Below, piece by piece: positions 51,934-60,821 of a stretch of DNA of 64,000 nucleotides; within the stretch, counting starts at the first letter, position 1, and every line of letters begins with the position of its first letter. The notes under the pieces were generated by a model that was not told the origin of the DNA, did no database searches, and saw nothing but the letters and a program-made list of their open reading frames with translations. Both the position numbers and the translations under genes were made by a program. The stretch is from the NCBI RefSeq assembly GCF_051192575.1, contig NZ_JBPJSQ010000007.1:217411-281410 (forward strand), in the 5' to 3' direction. The DNA comes from Aestuariimicrobium soli (GTDB lineage Bacteria > Actinomycetota > Actinomycetes > Propionibacteriales > Propionibacteriaceae).

Positions 51934-51969
51934 ACGACGGCGGCCCCTCCGCAGAGGGACCGCCGTCGT
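51934..51969. terminator. Hairpin downstream of sucB
   Basis: ACGACGGCGG (51934-51943) pairs with CCGCCGTCGT (51960-51969), and inside CCCTC pairs with GAGGG, with one mismatch between the stems and a 4-nt loop. It lies 30 bp past the sucB stop. No T-run. The rest of 51710-51998 has no credible gene. Confidence 0.7.
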
Positions 51970-51998
51970 GGTGGTGGTGCTTGGGTGCTTGCCGCGGC

Positions 51999-53855
51999 TC
52001 AGAGCTCGGAGGCGAAGTCGCCCTCCTCGAGGCGGGCCTTGACCGCGCTCAGGAAGCGGGCGGCCTCGGCGCCGTCGACCAGGCGGTGGTCGTAGCTCAG
52101 CGAGAGGTACATCATGTCGCGCACCGCGATGGTGTCACCCAGCACCTTGTCGGAGATCACCACGGGGCGCTTCACCAGCGCACCGGTGCCGAGGATGGCC
52201 ACCTGCGGCTGGTTGATGATCGGGGTGTCGAACAGGGTGCCTGCCGAGCCGTAGTTGGTGATGGTGAACGTGCCACCGCCCAACTCGTCCGGGGTGACCT
52301 TGCTCGCGCGGGTGCGCGCCGCTAGGTCGCCGATCTTCTTGGCGATGCCGGCGAGGTTCAGGTCACCGGCGTCCTTGATGACGGGAACCAGCAGGCCCTT
52401 CTCGGTGTCGACCGCGATGCCGATGTGCTCAGCGTCGGCGTAGGTGATGGTGCCAGCCTCGGTGTCGATGGTGGCATTCACCTTCGGGAACTGCTTGAGC
52501 GCCTCGACGGCGGCCTTCGTGATGAACGGCAGGTACGACAGCGAGGCACCGTTCGCGGCCTTGAAGGACTCCTTGTGCTGGGCGCGCAGTCGCGAGATCG
52601 CGGTGACGTCGACCTCGACGGTCGCGGTCAGCTGCGCCGACACCTGCAGCGACTCGACCATGCGCTTGGCGATGGTCGCGCGCAGACGCGACATCTTCTC
52701 GGTGGTGCCCCGCTTCGCGGCGGCCTCGGCCGAGACCTCGCTCTTCGGGGCGGACGAGGCCACGGCCTCGGCGGCAGCGGCCGGGGCGGGTGCCTCGGCG
52801 GCCTTCTTCTTGGCCTCGGCGGCGGCGATCACGTCCTGCTTGCGCACGCGGCCACCGACTCCGGTGCCCTGCACCTCGGCCAGGTCGATCCCGTTCTCGG
52901 CGGCGAGCTTGCGCACCAGCGGGGTGACGTAGCCGGCACCCTCACCCTCGGATGACGCGGCCGCGCGGGCGGGAGCCGCGGGCTTGGGGGCCTCCTGCTG
53001 CGCGGCGGGCTGCTGGGGAGCGGCTGCCTGGGGAGCGGGGGCGGCCTTCGGGGCCTCCTGCTGGGGCTGCTCCGCGGGCGGAGCGGCCTGCACGGGGGCC
53101 TCTTCGGACGGCTGCTGCTGCGGGGGCTCGGCCTTCGGCTGCTCCTGAACGGCGGGGGCCGAGGCCTCGGGAGCGGGCGCCTCGGGAGCGGGCGTCGCGG
53201 GGGCAGCGGAGGCGTCGCCGATGATGGCGAGCACGGCGCCGACGTCGGCGGTCTCGTCCTCCTGCACGCGGATCTCGAGGATCGTGCCGGCGGCCGGCGA
53301 GGGGATCTCGGTGTCGACCTTGTCGGTCGAGACCTCGACGATGGCCTCGTCCACCTCGACGGTGTCGCCGACCTGCTTCAGCCAGCGGGAAACGGTGCCC
53401 TCGGTGACCGACTCACCCAGGGCCGGCAGGGTCACCTCGGTGCCCTGCGCCGGGCCAGACGAGGCCTGCGCAGCGGGAGCCTCCTGAGCCGGAGCGGCCT
53501 GCTGAGCGGGAGCCTCCTGGGCGGGAGCGGCCTCCTGGGCCGGTGCCTCCTGGGCCGGCGCCTCCTGGGCGGGAGCCTCCTCGGCCGGGGCGGCCTGCTC
53601 GGCGGCGGACGACTCGTCCGCATCGCCGATCACGGCCAGCACGGCACCCACGTCGGCGGTCTCGTCCTCCTGCACGCGGATCTCGAGAATCACCCCGGCG
53701 GCGGGGGAGGGGATCTCGGTGTCGACCTTGTCGGTGGAGACCTCGACGATCGCCTCGTCCACCTCGACCGTGTCACCCACCTCCTTGAGCCAGCGCGAGA
53801 CGGTTCCCTCGGTGACGGACTCTCCGAGAGCGGGAAGGGTGACTTCGGTCGCCAT
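51999..53855 (-). CDS. sucB: 2-oxoacid dehydrogenase E2 (dihydrolipoamide acyltransferase, SucB-type)
   Basis: 618 residues. Two nearly identical lipoyl domains (lipoyl lysines K43 and K179, both in STDKVDTE), Ala/Pro/Gln/Glu-rich linkers, a peripheral subunit-binding domain (TPLVRKLAAENGIDL) and the catalytic domain with His-Asp of SYDHRLVDG near the C terminus. Such actinobacterial two- or three-lipoyl E2 proteins serve pyruvate (and related 2-oxoacid) dehydrogenase. AAAGGAG precedes the ATG, with TAGGCT at 53890-53895 as likely -10. Close to lipA, lipB and lpdA, which complete its function. Confidence 0.93.
   Translation of the reverse strand: MATEVTLPALGESVTEGTVSRWLKEVGDTVEVDEAIVEVSTDKVDTEIPSPAAGVILEIRVQEDETADVGAVLAVIGDADESSAAEQAAPAEEAPAQEAPAQEAPAQEAAPAQEAPAQQAAPAQEAPAAQASSGPAQGTEVTLPALGESVTEGTVSRWLKQVGDTVEVDEAIVEVSTDKVDTEIPSPAAGTILEIRVQEDETADVGAVLAIIGDASAAPATPAPEAPAPEASAPAVQEQPKAEPPQQQPSEEAPVQAAPPAEQPQQEAPKAAPAPQAAAPQQPAAQQEAPKPAAPARAAASSEGEGAGYVTPLVRKLAAENGIDLAEVQGTGVGGRVRKQDVIAAAEAKKKAAEAPAPAAAAEAVASSAPKSEVSAEAAAKRGTTEKMSRLRATIAKRMVESLQVSAQLTATVEVDVTAISRLRAQHKESFKAANGASLSYLPFITKAAVEALKQFPKVNATIDTEAGTITYADAEHIGIAVDTEKGLLVPVIKDAGDLNLAGIAKKIGDLAARTRASKVTPDELGGGTFTITNYGSAGTLFDTPIINQPQVAILGTGALVKRPVVISDKVLGDTIAVRDMMYLSLSYDHRLVDGAEAARFLSAVKARLEEGDFASEL
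53461..53600. repeat. 15-bp periodic repeat in the sucB inter-lipoyl linker
   Basis: Degenerate 15-bp units reading GCCTCCTGGGCCGG(C/T) encode a five-residue repeat of the EAPAQ type between the two lipoyl domains. Frame-neutral length variation of the linker is expected. Confidence 0.75.
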
Positions 53856-53889
53856 GGGGCGTGCTCCTTTGCTTCAAGCGTTCCCGGCC

Positions 53890-53895
53890 AGCCTA
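53890..53895 (-). promoter_or_regulatory. -10 box of sucB
   Basis: TAGGCT on the minus strand, predicting a start near 53883 and a short leader with AAAGGAG before the ATG at 53855. It indicates sucB is not only read from lpdA. Confidence 0.45.
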
Positions 53896-53971
53896 GCCGT
53901 AGCCGGTGCGGGCTGCAGCCCGCCATGGGTGTCTGGTCGTGTGTGGATGCGGTGGGTGGTGCGGGTGGCGC

Positions 53972-55399
53972 TCAGTCGTGCACGTGCAGGGGAGTTCCGG
54001 CCAGGGCCAGCAGCGCCTCGCCGAAGGCCTCACCCTGCGTGGGGTGGGCGTGCACCAGACCGGCGAAGTCGTCCGGGGTGGCCTCCCAACCGACCGTCGC
54101 CTGCGCCTCGCCGATCAGCTCCGACACGCCCTGCCCGACCATCGTGACGCCGACGACGGGTCCATCGGCCTCGCGCACGACCTTCACGAAGCCCTGGGTG
54201 CCGAGGATCTGGGATCGTCCGTTGCCGGCGAGGTTGTACTCGACGACATGGACGGGCCCGCGCGCCTCTGCCTGCGCCTGGGTGAGGCCGACCGAGGCGA
54301 TCTCGGGGTTGGCGTAGGTGACCCGCGGAATCAGGTGCTCGGGCACGAGCTTCGGGCGGGTCGGGAACGATCCGGCCAGGTGAGCGATGCGCTCGGCGAC
54401 GAACATGCCGTGCCCGAAACCGCGATGCGCCAACTGCAACCCGGCGACCAGGTCACCGACCGCGAACACCCCGGGCACCGACGTGGCCAGGTTCTCGTCG
54501 ACGCGCACGTGCCCCCGTTCGAGCACGACGCCGGCCTCCTCGAATCCCATCCCGGACGAGACCGGTGCCCGCCCCGGCGCCACCAACAAGACGTCGGCAC
54601 TCAACGCCGAACCGTCGGCCAGGGTGACCTCGACCCCGGAATCCGAGGCGGTGGCCGAAGCCACGCCGACTCCGGTGCGCACCGTGATGCCCCGCTTGCC
54701 GAACGCCCGCAGCAGGGCCTTCGAGGCCGCCGGGTCCTCGGCGGGCACCAGCCGGTCGAGTGCCTCGACGACCGTCACCTCGACCCCGAAGGACGCCCAC
54801 ACCGAGGCCAACTCGACCCCGATGACACCGCCCCCGAGCACGACGGCGCTCGCCGGCAGCTCGGTGAGCCGCAGCGCGTGGTCACTGGTCAGAATGCGGC
54901 GGCCGTCGACCGGCAGCCCGAGCGTGCGGGGGGCCGAGCCGGTGGCCAGCACGACCGCTCGTCCGCGGATCAGGCGACCGTCGACCTCGACACCGCACCC
55001 CTCGCGATCGCGGACCAGTCGCCCGAACCCCTGCACGACCTCGATGCCGCGCGACGACACCAGCCCCGAGAGTCCCTTGTGCAGTCGGTCGATCACCGAC
55101 TGCTGCCAGCCCTGCAGGGCCGACAGGTCGATGCCGTCGACGGACGACCGCACGCCGATCCGAGCTCCCTCGCGGGCCTGGTCGGCGACGTGGGCCGCGT
55201 GCAGCTGCGCCTTGGTGGGGATGCAGCCCCGGTGCAGGCAGGTGCCGCCCAGCAGGTCGGCCTCCACCAGGGTGACCGAGAGGCCGAGCTGGGTGGCGCG
55301 CAGGGCGGCCGCGTAGCCGCCGGAGCCGCCGCCCACAACGACGACATCGCGCACGACGGCGTCACGCGCGGCGGCGCCGGCGGGCTGGTCGTCCGACAT
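53972..55399 (-). CDS. lpdA: Dihydrolipoyl dehydrogenase (E3)
   Basis: 475 residues. FAD-binding GGGSGG (23-28), redox-active disulfide C54/C59 in GGTCLHRGCIPTK, NAD-binding GGGVIGVELAS and the C-terminal His-Glu pair in HPTQGEAF. Reoxidises dihydrolipoamide of E2 complexes and of the glycine-cleavage H protein with NAD. ATG at 55399 lies 2 bp after the pepA stop. sucB follows after 116 bp. Confidence 0.95.
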   Translation of the reverse strand: MSDDQPAGAAARDAVVRDVVVVGGGSGGYAAALRATQLGLSVTLVEADLLGGTCLHRGCIPTKAQLHAAHVADQAREGARIGVRSSVDGIDLSALQGWQQSVIDRLHKGLSGLVSSRGIEVVQGFGRLVRDREGCGVEVDGRLIRGRAVVLATGSAPRTLGLPVDGRRILTSDHALRLTELPASAVVLGGGVIGVELASVWASFGVEVTVVEALDRLVPAEDPAASKALLRAFGKRGITVRTGVGVASATASDSGVEVTLADGSALSADVLLVAPGRAPVSSGMGFEEAGVVLERGHVRVDENLATSVPGVFAVGDLVAGLQLAHRGFGHGMFVAERIAHLAGSFPTRPKLVPEHLIPRVTYANPEIASVGLTQAQAEARGPVHVVEYNLAGNGRSQILGTQGFVKVVREADGPVVGVTMVGQGVSELIGEAQATVGWEATPDDFAGLVHAHPTQGEAFGEALLALAGTPLHVHD

Positions 55400-55401
55400 C
55401 G

Positions 55402-56904
55402 TCAGCGACCCAACGACGAGGCGAGGGCCACCAGCGTCCGCACCGCCGCACCGGTGCCACCGGTGCTGACGTGACCGTAGGGCTCCTCGTCGTTGAACGC
55501 GGGGCCGGCGATGTCGAGGTGGGCCCACGAGATGCCCTCACCCACGAATCGCTGCAGGAAGGCGGCGGCGGTCAGGGCGCCGCCGTAGCGCGAGCCGCCC
55601 GACTTGAGGTCGGCCACCTTCGAGTCCAGCCCCTTGCGCAGGTGCTGGGGAATCGGCAGCTGCCAGAACGCCTCGCCGGCGGTCTCGGCGGCATCGAGCA
55701 CCGAGTCGGCGGTGGCGTCGTCCGAGGCCATCAGCCCGCCGGTGCGCAGCCCCAGGGCCACCATGCAGGCGCCCGTCAGGGTGGCGACGTCGACCAGCAG
55801 GTCGGGCTCGTCCTCACTGGCGCGGGCCAGCGCGTCGGCCATCACCAGGCGCCCCTCGGCGTCGGTGTTGACGTTCTCGACGGTGGTGCCGCCGTACATG
55901 GTGAGCACGTCGGAGGGGCGGTAGGCCGACCCGCTCGGCATGTTCTCGGCCATCGACGCGTAGCCGATGACGTGCACGGGCAGTTCCAGTTCGGCGATCA
56001 CCTTGACGGCGGCGATCACGGCCGCGGCCCCCGACATGTCGCACTTCATGGTGTACATGCCGTCGGCGGGCTTGATGTCGAGGCCGCCGGAGTCGAAGGT
56101 GATGCCCTTGCCGACCAGCGCGAGGGTCTGCTGGGCGCCGCGCGGCTTGTACTCCAGCCGGGTCAGCCGCGGCGGACGAGCCGAGCCGCCGCCGACGGCG
56201 AGGATGCCGCCGTAGCCGCCCTTGGCGAGATCACGCTCGTCGAGCACCTCGACGCTGACCGAGCGCAGACCCTTGACGGCCTCGCGGGCCTCGGCCGCGA
56301 AGGTCTCGGGGTAGAGCTGATTGGCGGGGGCATTGATCCAGTCGCGGGCCAGAGTGACACCGCCGGCGACGCGGGCGCCACGGTCGACGGCGGCGCTGAG
56401 CTCGCGGCTCGACTGGGGCACGACGATCTCGACGGCCGCGACGCCCTGCTTGGGGTTCGCGGACGAGACCTTGGCGAAGGTGTAGGCGCCGAGCAGGGCC
56501 CCCTCGGTGGCGGCCTGCACGAGTTCGGGGTCGGTCAGGTCGAGCGAGACGGCGACGGTGGCGGGTGCGTCCTTGGCCAGCGCTGCGGCCTTGCGCACGG
56601 CTGCACCTGCGGCAGCCCGGACGACCTCAGGGGTCACGTCGACCTCGCCCAGACCGACGGCCAGCACCACGGTGCCGTCGACGGGGGGCAGCACCGTGAC
56701 GGCGTTGGCCTCGGAGGTGCCGCCGAGGCTGGTGGCCAGGGCGGCCAGGTCACCGTGGGCCTTGGACGACTGCTTGGCCACGGAATCGGGCAGCCCGAGC
56801 ACGGTCGGCCCGTCGGCGAGCCCGACCACGAGCACGCCTGCCTTCTTCGAGGGCTGCTGCACGGCGCTGACCGTCGGGGCCTGGTGGGTGGCGAGAGCTG
56901 ACAT
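55402..56904 (-). CDS. pepA: Leucyl aminopeptidase (M17)
   Basis: 500 residues. Metal/active-site blocks GKGITFDSGGLDIKP (Lys and Asp), MKCDMSGAAAV and NTDAEGRL (Asp-Glu, Arg) are intact. Cytosolic di-zinc or manganese hexameric exopeptidase. It is followed 2 bp later by lpdA. Divergent from gcvT; the shared region contains an 8-bp inverted repeat with outward TAGCCT boxes. Confidence 0.95.
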   Translation of the reverse strand: MSALATHQAPTVSAVQQPSKKAGVLVVGLADGPTVLGLPDSVAKQSSKAHGDLAALATSLGGTSEANAVTVLPPVDGTVVLAVGLGEVDVTPEVVRAAAGAAVRKAAALAKDAPATVAVSLDLTDPELVQAATEGALLGAYTFAKVSSANPKQGVAAVEIVVPQSSRELSAAVDRGARVAGGVTLARDWINAPANQLYPETFAAEAREAVKGLRSVSVEVLDERDLAKGGYGGILAVGGGSARPPRLTRLEYKPRGAQQTLALVGKGITFDSGGLDIKPADGMYTMKCDMSGAAAVIAAVKVIAELELPVHVIGYASMAENMPSGSAYRPSDVLTMYGGTTVENVNTDAEGRLVMADALARASEDEPDLLVDVATLTGACMVALGLRTGGLMASDDATADSVLDAAETAGEAFWQLPIPQHLRKGLDSKVADLKSGGSRYGGALTAAAFLQRFVGEGISWAHLDIAGPAFNDEEPYGHVSTGGTGAAVRTLVALASSLGR

Positions 56905-56950
56905 CGTCGTCCTTTCCGGCGTCGGTGCGCCGTTGTGAGCGTTCGGTTGC

Positions 56951-56972
56951 AGGCTATCGGGTGGGATAGCCT
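56951..56972. promoter_or_regulatory. Symmetric divergent promoter palindrome (pepA/gcvT)
   Basis: AGGCTATC (56951-56958) and GATAGCCT (56965-56972) are perfect inverted copies 6 bp apart. Each arm provides a TAGCCT hexamer pointing outward, one for gcvT (plus), one for pepA (minus), so the palindrome may be two back-to-back -10 elements and/or an operator. Confidence 0.5.
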
Positions 56973-57039
56973 CGGCCCATTCGGACGGCTCATCCGGACG
57001 ACCCGGTGGACGGGTCGACGAGCGACGGAAGGTGACTCG

Positions 57040-58200
57040 ATGGCCGAGGTCAAGCACTCACCCCTGCACGACCGCCACGTCGCGGCCGGTGCCAAGTTCG
57101 CCGAGTTCGGCGGGTGGGAGATGCCGCTGGAGTACGCGGGCGGCGGAGTGCTCGCCGAACACCACGCCGTGCGTGACGGTGTCGGCATCTTCGACGTCTC
57201 ACACCTGGGCAAGGCCGTCGTCGCTGGCCCGGGCGCCAAGGACTTCCTGAACCACGCCCTCACCAACGACCTCGACAAGATCGCTCCCGGCAAGGCGCAG
57301 TACTCCATGCTGTGCACGCCCGAGGGTGGCGTGGTCGACGACCTCATCTGCTACCTCAAGGGCGACGACGAGGTGTTCGTCATTCCCAATGCGGCCAACA
57401 CCGCCGAGGTCTGCCGCCGGCTCACCGAGCTGGCGGCATCGTCCGATGAGTTCTCAAACGTCACCATCACCAACCGGCACGACGACTACGCGGTGATCGC
57501 CGTGCAGGGCAGGCATGCGGGCGAGGTGCTGGCGGCGATGGGGCTGCCCACGGAGTTCGACTACATGGGCTTCACCGTTGTCGACCACGGCGGCGCCCCC
57601 CAATCGGGAGACAACCAGTCGGGCGATGACCAGTCGGGTTACACCGTGTGCCGCACCGGCTACACCGGAGAGGTGGGCTACGAACTGGTGGTGCCCTCGG
57701 CGATCGCGCCCGCCGTCTGGGACGAGGTGATGGCCGCAGGCGAGCCGTTCGGCATCCGCCCCTGCGGTCTGGGCGCCCGCGACACGCTGCGCACCGAGAT
57801 GGGCTACTCGCTGCACGGCAACGACATCTCGGTCGACATCAACCCGGTCGAGGCGGGGCTGTCGTGGGCGATCGGCTGGAAGAAGCAGGCCGACTTCCCC
57901 GGACGGGAGGCCCTGCAGCGCATCAGGGACGAGGGCCCCGCCCGCCGCATGCGCGGATTGAAGGCCGTCGGCCGGGGCATCGCCCGGCATGGCATGGCGG
58001 TGGTCAACGAGGCCGGTCAGCCGATCGGCGAGGTCACCTCGGGAACGTTCAGCCCGACCCTGCGCACAGGCGTCGCGCTGGCGCTGATCGATGCGGCCAT
58101 CGACCTGGGTGACGTCGTGCAGGTCGCGGTGCGCAACCGCACCGAGGCCTTCCAGGTCGTGAAGCCCCCGTTCGTCACCCCCGGGGTGCGCGGGGCGTGA
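57040..58200 (+). CDS. gcvT: Aminomethyltransferase (glycine cleavage T protein)
   Basis: 386 residues. GCV_T fold with HDRHVAAGAKFAEFGGWEMP at the N terminus, VFDVSHLGK-like FDVSHLGKA, and RTGYTGEVGYEL; folate-binding Glu/Asp positions look intact. Transfers the aminomethyl carbon from lipoyl-H protein to tetrahydrofolate. A five-residue repeat (QSGDN QSGDD QSGY) interrupts the loop before RTGYTGE. GGAAGG precedes the ATG at 57040. gcvP and gcvH are not in the window. Confidence 0.94.
   Translation: MAEVKHSPLHDRHVAAGAKFAEFGGWEMPLEYAGGGVLAEHHAVRDGVGIFDVSHLGKAVVAGPGAKDFLNHALTNDLDKIAPGKAQYSMLCTPEGGVVDDLICYLKGDDEVFVIPNAANTAEVCRRLTELAASSDEFSNVTITNRHDDYAVIAVQGRHAGEVLAAMGLPTEFDYMGFTVVDHGGAPQSGDNQSGDDQSGYTVCRTGYTGEVGYELVVPSAIAPAVWDEVMAAGEPFGIRPCGLGARDTLRTEMGYSLHGNDISVDINPVEAGLSWAIGWKKQADFPGREALQRIRDEGPARRMRGLKAVGRGIARHGMAVVNEAGQPIGEVTSGTFSPTLRTGVALALIDAAIDLGDVVQVAVRNRTEAFQVVKPPFVTPGVRGA
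57601..57642 (+). repeat. 15-bp in-frame repeat inside gcvT
   Basis: CAATCGGGAGACAAC, CAGTCGGGCGATGAC and the partial CAGTCGGGTTAC, encoding QSGDN, QSGDD, QSGY, in a surface loop. Confidence 0.85.
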
Positions 58201-58499
58201 GGCGCTGGGCAGTCTGGCTGAACGCCGCCCTGGTGGCGCTGGGGTTGGCGGCGGTCGTCGTCGGCCTCCTGGTCGTCGGACGAGGGCCCGTCACCTGCCG
58301 CGGCGTCGAGATGAAGCCGGGCGACGTGTGCGTGAAGTCGTCCTTCACCGATGTCACCTCGGAGCAGACGCAGAGCTACGAACAGCGCAGGGCCTCGGCG
58401 AACGCCTCGCGCCCCTCGGTGATCGGCGCTGGCGTGGCGGTGGCGGCCTTCGGGGGAGTGCTGCTGGCGGCGGAGCTTCGCCGCCGGCGCGTCACCTGA
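58197..58499 (+). CDS. Small two-helix membrane protein, unknown
   Basis: 100 residues. TM1 about 6-28 (VWLNAALVALGLAAVVVGLL), an extracytoplasmic loop with two Cys (CRGVEMKPGDVCV) that may pair, and TM2 about 76-92, ending in RRRR. GTG at 58197 overlaps the gcvT stop (GTGA), implying coupled translation. No recognised family. Confidence 0.7.
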   Translation: MRRWAVWLNAALVALGLAAVVVGLLVVGRGPVTCRGVEMKPGDVCVKSSFTDVTSEQTQSYEQRRASANASRPSVIGAGVAVAAFGGVLLAAELRRRRVT

Positions 58500-58546
58500 G
58501 CGCCGGGCCACCCGAGCGCCCGGTCACCCGAGCGCCGCGCCGGATG

Positions 58547-58622
58547 TCCGCAAACTCGCACGCAAACATGCGGCCCTCAGGAAGTTTCCTGCGGGTTGCA
58601 CCCTTTCCTCGGAGTTTGCGGA
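58547..58622. repeat. 11-bp perfect inverted repeat with nested hairpin between convergent genes
   Basis: TCCGCAAACTC (58547-58557) and GAGTTTGCGGA (58612-58622) flank 54 nt that contain AGGAAGTTTCCT. The whole could fold as a stable stem on either strand between the small membrane protein and the DUF3043 gene, probably a bidirectional terminator. Confidence 0.65.
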
Positions 58623-58634
58623 TCGCCTGGTCGG

Positions 58635-59348
58635 TCAGTAGGACTCGCCGCGCTTGATGCGCGCCGGCGGCTGGCGGAAGCGGCGAATCTGCAGCATGCG
58701 GTTGTTGGCATACATCAGCAGCCCGCGGAAGTTCGGCTGGGCCAGGCGCTCCTTGGCCTGCTTCTTGAACCCGCGCCACACCCACCACACGTTGATGACC
58801 CAGGCGGCGAACAGCGCCAGCATCGCCAGCGAGAACAACTGCTGCGCCAGCAGGTAGCGCCCGAAGGCGATCGATCCCGCCGCCAGCAGAATCATCGTGG
58901 GCATCAGGAACTCGGTGATCGTCCAGCGGTGGTCGATGTAGTCGCGGAGCAACTGCTTGGTGGGCTCGTTCTCCTGCTCGGCCATCGCCTTCAGCCGCGC
59001 GGTGCGGTTGCGCTCGCGCAGCTGCTGCTTCGCCTCCTTGGGCGACAACTGCGGATTCACGCGCGCCTTGCGGGCCGCCTCGGCCTCGGCGCGCGTGGGG
59101 GTCGGACGATCCTTCTTGGGTGTCAGGCGTGCGGTCGGACGACCCCCAACCGCCTGCGGAGCGGACGAATCCGGGGTCACCACTGCCGCCTGCCGCGATG
59201 CGGTCAACGACTCGCGACGCTCCTGCTTCTCCTTGAGGGCAGCCTCGGCCTGCTCGGCGGACGCCTTGGCCTTGGCCTCGGCGCGCTCGTCTGCCGTCGT
59301 CTGCTGGTAGGGGCGGAACAGCGCCACGGTGGGGTCCTTCGGGATCAT
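58635..59348 (-). CDS. DUF3043 membrane protein
   Basis: 237 residues. N-terminal Lys/Glu-rich, predicted helical region containing KKDRPTPTRAEAEAARKA, the DUF3043 signature, then RDYIDHRWTITEFLMP and two transmembrane helices (about 150-200). Actinobacterial membrane protein of unknown function. ATG at 59348 chosen (CTGGAG upstream); a GTG at 59399 is possible. Divergent from pspA. Confidence 0.85.
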   Translation of the reverse strand: MIPKDPTVALFRPYQQTTADERAEAKAKASAEQAEAALKEKQERRESLTASRQAAVVTPDSSAPQAVGGRPTARLTPKKDRPTPTRAEAEAARKARVNPQLSPKEAKQQLRERNRTARLKAMAEQENEPTKQLLRDYIDHRWTITEFLMPTMILLAAGSIAFGRYLLAQQLFSLAMLALFAAWVINVWWVWRGFKKQAKERLAQPNFRGLLMYANNRMLQIRRFRQPPARIKRGESY

Positions 59349-59541
59349 CGTCCGCTCCAGGGGGGAGCGAAGCTCGTCCCATCGTAGTCGTGGGATCACC
59401 CTGAATCATCCCCGGCCTTGGCCCCCCAGTCAGCGGACGGTTCCCGCGCACCCCTCGAAAGTGGCGCTCGGTGAAACTAGGGTGGTGACCGTACGTCGTT
59501 GCCTGATCACAGGCTCGACCCCACCAATGGGAAGGACCCGC

Positions 59542-60441
59542 ATGTCTGGCATTTTCTCGCGCATCTCCACGATCTTCCGCGCCAAGGCCGACAAGGCCCT
59601 CGACAAGATGGAGGATCCCCGCGAGACCCTCGACTACTCCTACCAGCGACAGCTCGAGCTGCTGCAGAAGGTGCGCCGCGGTGTCGCCGACGTCGCGACC
59701 AGCCGCAAGCGCGTCGAACTGCAGGCCAACCAGCTCAACGGGGAGGTCGAGAAGCTGACGCTGTCGGCCAGCCGCGCCCTCGAGGCCGGTCGTGAAGACC
59801 TCGCCCGCGAGGCGCTGACCCGCAAGTCGGGTCTGCAGGGCCAGCTCGCCGACCTGCAGCAGCAGCACGCCGCCCTGCAGGGTGAGGAGGAGAAGCTGGT
59901 GCGCGCCAGCACCCGCCTGCAGGCGAAGGTCGACGCGTTCCGCACCCGCAAGGAGACCATCAAGGCCACCTACTCGGCGGCCGAGGCCCAGACCCGCATC
60001 TCGGAGGCCTTCACCGGCATCAACGAAGAGATGGGCGACGTCGGCATGGCGATCCAGCGTGCCGAGGACAAGACCCTGCAGCTGCAGGCTCGCGCCTCCG
60101 CCGTGGACGAACTGCTCGCCTCCGGCGCCCTCGAGGATCCTTCGGGCACCTACAAGGACGACATCACCCGTGAGCTCGATGCCCTGGCGTCGACCTCGCA
60201 GGTCGAGAACGAGCTCGCCGCGATGAAGGCCCAGCTGTCGGTGGGCTCCGGTCCCGCCCAGCCGACCGGTCAGCTGACCGCTGGCGACCCGGCCCAGCAG
60301 GCTCCCCAGGGTCAGGCTCACCAGGGTCAGGCCTTCCAGGGTCAGGCCTTCCAGCAGGGCCAGACCTACCAGCAGCCCGCCCCCCAGCAGGCTCCCCAGC
60401 AGCCCGCTCCCCAGGAGCCCGTCGCCGAGGAGCAGGCATGA
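59542..60441 (+). CDS. pspA: PspA/IM30 family protein
   Basis: 299 residues. Long coiled coil (about 5-215) starting GIFSRISTIFRAKADKALDKMEDPRETLDY, the amphipathic N-terminal helix that binds stressed membranes, as in ESCRT-III-like PspA. The C-terminal 60 residues are a Gln/Pro/Ala-rich tail with QGQAF-type five-residue repeats, absent from E. coli PspA. AAGGA precedes the ATG. Overlaps pspAA by 4 bp. Confidence 0.93.
   Translation: MSGIFSRISTIFRAKADKALDKMEDPRETLDYSYQRQLELLQKVRRGVADVATSRKRVELQANQLNGEVEKLTLSASRALEAGREDLAREALTRKSGLQGQLADLQQQHAALQGEEEKLVRASTRLQAKVDAFRTRKETIKATYSAAEAQTRISEAFTGINEEMGDVGMAIQRAEDKTLQLQARASAVDELLASGALEDPSGTYKDDITRELDALASTSQVENELAAMKAQLSVGSGPAQPTGQLTAGDPAQQAPQGQAHQGQAFQGQAFQQGQTYQQPAPQQAPQQPAPQEPVAEEQA
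60306..60365 (+). repeat. 15-bp repeat in the pspA tail
   Basis: Unit CCAGGGTCAGGCCTT: three copies at 60306-60350 (first with changes in its last bases) and a diverged fourth, encoding GQAH/GQAF repeats. Confidence 0.85.
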
Positions 60442-60734
60442 TCATCCGGATCATGGGCGAGGGGCAGTACTCGGTTCCCGACGAGGCCCACGAGGCCCTC
60501 AACGTGCAGGACGATCTCATCGAGAAGGCCGTCGAGAACTCCGACCAGGAGGCGCTGACCAGCGCGGTGGAGGCGCTGCTCGCGATCGTCCGGTTGGAGG
60601 GAACCGAGGTGCCCGACGACGTGCTGGCCGACTCCGAGCTGATCGTGCCCGACGCGTCCGTGCGTCTGGAGGAGATGCGGTCCTGGCTGAGCGAGGCCGG
60701 CGAGTACGAGGGCCTCATCCCCAACCCCTCCTGA
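60438..60734 (+). CDS. pspAA: PspA-associated protein PspAA
   Basis: 98 residues matching the small PspAA family: MIIRIMGEGQYSVPDEAHEALNV, then a helical middle and the acidic RLEEMRSWLSEAGEYEGLIP. In actinobacteria and archaea PspAA is encoded beside PspA and takes part in membrane-stress signalling. Overlaps pspA (ATGA). Confidence 0.92.
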   Translation: MIIRIMGEGQYSVPDEAHEALNVQDDLIEKAVENSDQEALTSAVEALLAIVRLEGTEVPDDVLADSELIVPDASVRLEEMRSWLSEAGEYEGLIPNPS

Positions 60735-60821
60735 GCCCGGGCGGCCCTGACACCCACCCGCCAGCGCAACCTGACAGACTGTCGGCGTGAATCGCGCCCA
60801 CAGCCACGCCCCTCGGTGGCG

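Noticed and set aside
56905..57039. Glycine riboswitch upstream of gcvT
   Set aside because: The conserved glycine-aptamer cores were not found; the region is short and holds the divergent promoter palindrome.
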